From JBKJML01 sp046596415 (GTDB taxonomy: Bacteria; Actinomycetota; Thermoleophilia; Gaiellales; Gaiellaceae): a DNA stretch of 6,489 nt. The notes under the pieces are model-generated. The model made no database searches. It was not told the origin of the DNA and saw nothing but the letters and a program-made list of their open reading frames with translations. Shown here piece after piece: positions 5,831 through 6,489 of the stretch (positions within the stretch are counted from its first letter, which is position 1; each line of letters begins with the position of its first letter). The translations under genes and the position numbers were made by a program. The stretch is from positions 1-6,489 of the forward strand of contig JBKJML010000201.1 of the NCBI GenBank assembly GCA_046596415.1, given 5' to 3'.

Positions 5831-6387
5831 TGCGCCGCTCCGTGGAATGGCTCGCCACGCTGGCCGTGGCGATCGGGACGGTGCTCGCCCTGAAGGCGTA
5901 CGTCATCAACCCGTACCGCGTCCCGAGCGCGTCGATGGAGCCGACGCTCCATTGCGCAATGCCGGGCGGCGGCTGCGAGGCCCGCTTCGACGAGCGGATC
6001 CTTGCCAACCGGCTCGCCTACCGCTACCGCGACCCGAAGCGCGGCGAGATCGTCGTCTTCCAGACACCACCCGAGACGGCGCGCCGCTGCGGTGCGGGCG
6101 GCACGTTCGTCAAGCGCATCGTCGGGCTCCCCGGCGAGGTCGTCTCCGAGCGCGACGGCAGGGTCTACGTCAACGGGAAGCCGCTCGCAGAGCCGTATAT
6201 CCCGCGCAACAAGCGCGACACACGCACCGAGTCGTGGCCGCGCATCCCGTCGCGTGGCTACTTCGTGATGGGCGACAACAGGGGCTCCTCCTGCGACTCG
6301 CGCCAATGGGGCACCGTGCCGCGCGAGAACCTGATCGGGGCGGTCGTTGCGAGCTACTGGCCGCCCAGCCGCATCGCGCTCCGCTGA
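5830..6387 (+). CDS. lepB: Type I signal peptidase (SPase I, S26 family)
   Basis: This membrane serine protease removes signal peptides from exported pre-proteins on the outer face of the membrane. The 185-residue product has one N-terminal transmembrane segment (about 6-26), then the catalytic box PSASMEPTL with nucleophile Ser35. The general-base Lys95 is in GGTFVKRIVGLPGE (90-103), and the conserved MGDNRGSSCDSRQWG (147-161) closes the active site. Compared with the usual SMEPTL-x-x-GDR-x-x-V, about ten extra residues with two cysteines (Cys42 and Cys49) separate box B from DERILANRL. Cys87 and Cys155 also face the outside, so disulfides are plausible. ATG 5830 overlaps the rimM stop, indicating translational coupling. 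In many actinobacteria lepB lies after trmD-rplS; here it sits before trmD. Confidence 0.96.
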   Translation: MRRSVEWLATLAVAIGTVLALKAYVINPYRVPSASMEPTLHCAMPGGGCEARFDERILANRLAYRYRDPKRGEIVVFQTPPETARRCGAGGTFVKRIVGLPGEVVSERDGRVYVNGKPLAEPYIPRNKRDTRTESWPRIPSRGYFVMGDNRGSSCDSRQWGTVPRENLIGAVVASYWPPSRIALR

Positions 6388-6397
6388 ACCATCTAGG

Positions 6398-6403
6398 TAA
6401 CCT
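6398..6403 (+). promoter_or_regulatory. Putative -10 element (TAACCT) for trmD
   Basis: The hexamer TAACCT lies 9 bases before the trmD GTG in the 25-base lepB-trmD gap. It is identical to the hexamer before ftsY and is also followed by C. No Shine-Dalgarno sequence is visible before the GTG. The hexamer forms part of a small inverted repeat AGGT-A-ACCT (6395-6403). No -35 match is seen in the end of lepB. Confidence 0.4.
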
Positions 6404-6412
6404 CGACCGGCT

Positions 6413-6489
6413 GTGCAGATCGACGTCTTCACCCAGGTTCCGCACGCGTTCGCATGGCTGACCGAGCAGCGGCCGCTGGCGGGAGTGCT
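6413..6489 (+). CDS. trmD: tRNA (guanine37-N1)-methyltransferase TrmD, N-terminal fragment (cut by window end)
   Basis: TrmD methylates G37 next to the anticodon of certain tRNAs using S-adenosylmethionine and prevents +1 frameshifting. Only the first 25 codons are present: MQIDVFTQVPHAFAWL followed by TEQRPLAGV. The pattern M-x-(I/F)-D-V-x-T-x-x-P matches the first beta-strand of TrmD, where the usual sequence is T-x-FP-x-x-F. The methyl-donor-binding trefoil knot lies beyond the window. The identification depends partly on position, since trmD normally follows rimM in this cluster. The GTG start has no SD and a -10-like hexamer 9 bases upstream. Confidence 0.8.
   Translation, partial: MQIDVFTQVPHAFAWLTEQRPLAGV

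Noticed and set aside
1..6489. Mobile element, phage, CRISPR or defence genes
   Set aside because: All coding space belongs to conserved single-copy housekeeping genes in a conserved order; no transposase, integrase, direct-repeat array or att-like site was seen.

Overview
The window is a GC-rich chromosomal housekeeping segment (roughly 70% GC, with G/C-biased third codon positions) in which every gene lies on the + strand. Gene content and order point to an actinobacterium outside the well-known Streptomyces/Mycobacterium group. The class Thermoleophilia (Gaiellales/Solirubrobacterales) is my best guess. It rests on the short bS16, the type-I signal peptidase with extra cysteines, the divergent SMC hinge and the style of the TrmD N-terminus. 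This is recalled family knowledge, not a search result.

Layout: (1) 1-2492, the 3' two thirds of smc (coiled-coil arm, hinge, returning arm, C-terminal ABC head); the N-terminal head lies upstream of the window. (2) 2493-2531, a short gap with a hairpin and a TANNNT -10-like hexamer. (3) 2532-3485, ftsY, the SRP receptor. (4) 3486-3544, a gap with a perfect 10-bp hairpin and a second -10-like hexamer. (5) 3545-4873, ffh, the SRP GTPase. (6) 4879-6387, a tightly packed run rpsP - khpA - rimM - lepB with good Shine-Dalgarno sites or overlapping stop/start codons. (7) 6388-6412, a short gap with a third -10-like hexamer. (8) 6413-6489, the first 25 codons of trmD, cut by the window end.

The genes fall into three linked themes. 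SMC organises chromosomes. Ffh and FtsY are the two interacting GTPases of co-translational protein targeting, and LepB removes signal peptides from the exported products. bS16, RimM (which matures the 30S head), KhpA (a small KH RNA-binding protein) and TrmD (tRNA m1G37 methyltransferase) serve ribosome and tRNA maturation. There is no gene-free stretch over 60 bases, no RNA gene, no mobile element and no CRISPR.

I found no new multi-gene system. The observations most worth a second look are: an ungapped, diverged internal duplication of about 85 residues in the returning arm of SMC; an apparently shortened SMC hinge; three TANNNT hexamers 6-9 nt before SD-less starts (ftsY, ffh, trmD), suggesting leaderless transcription; a perfect hairpin between ftsY and ffh whose T-tract lies on the opposite strand; a cysteine-containing insertion beside the catalytic serine of LepB; and the placement of lepB between rimM and trmD.
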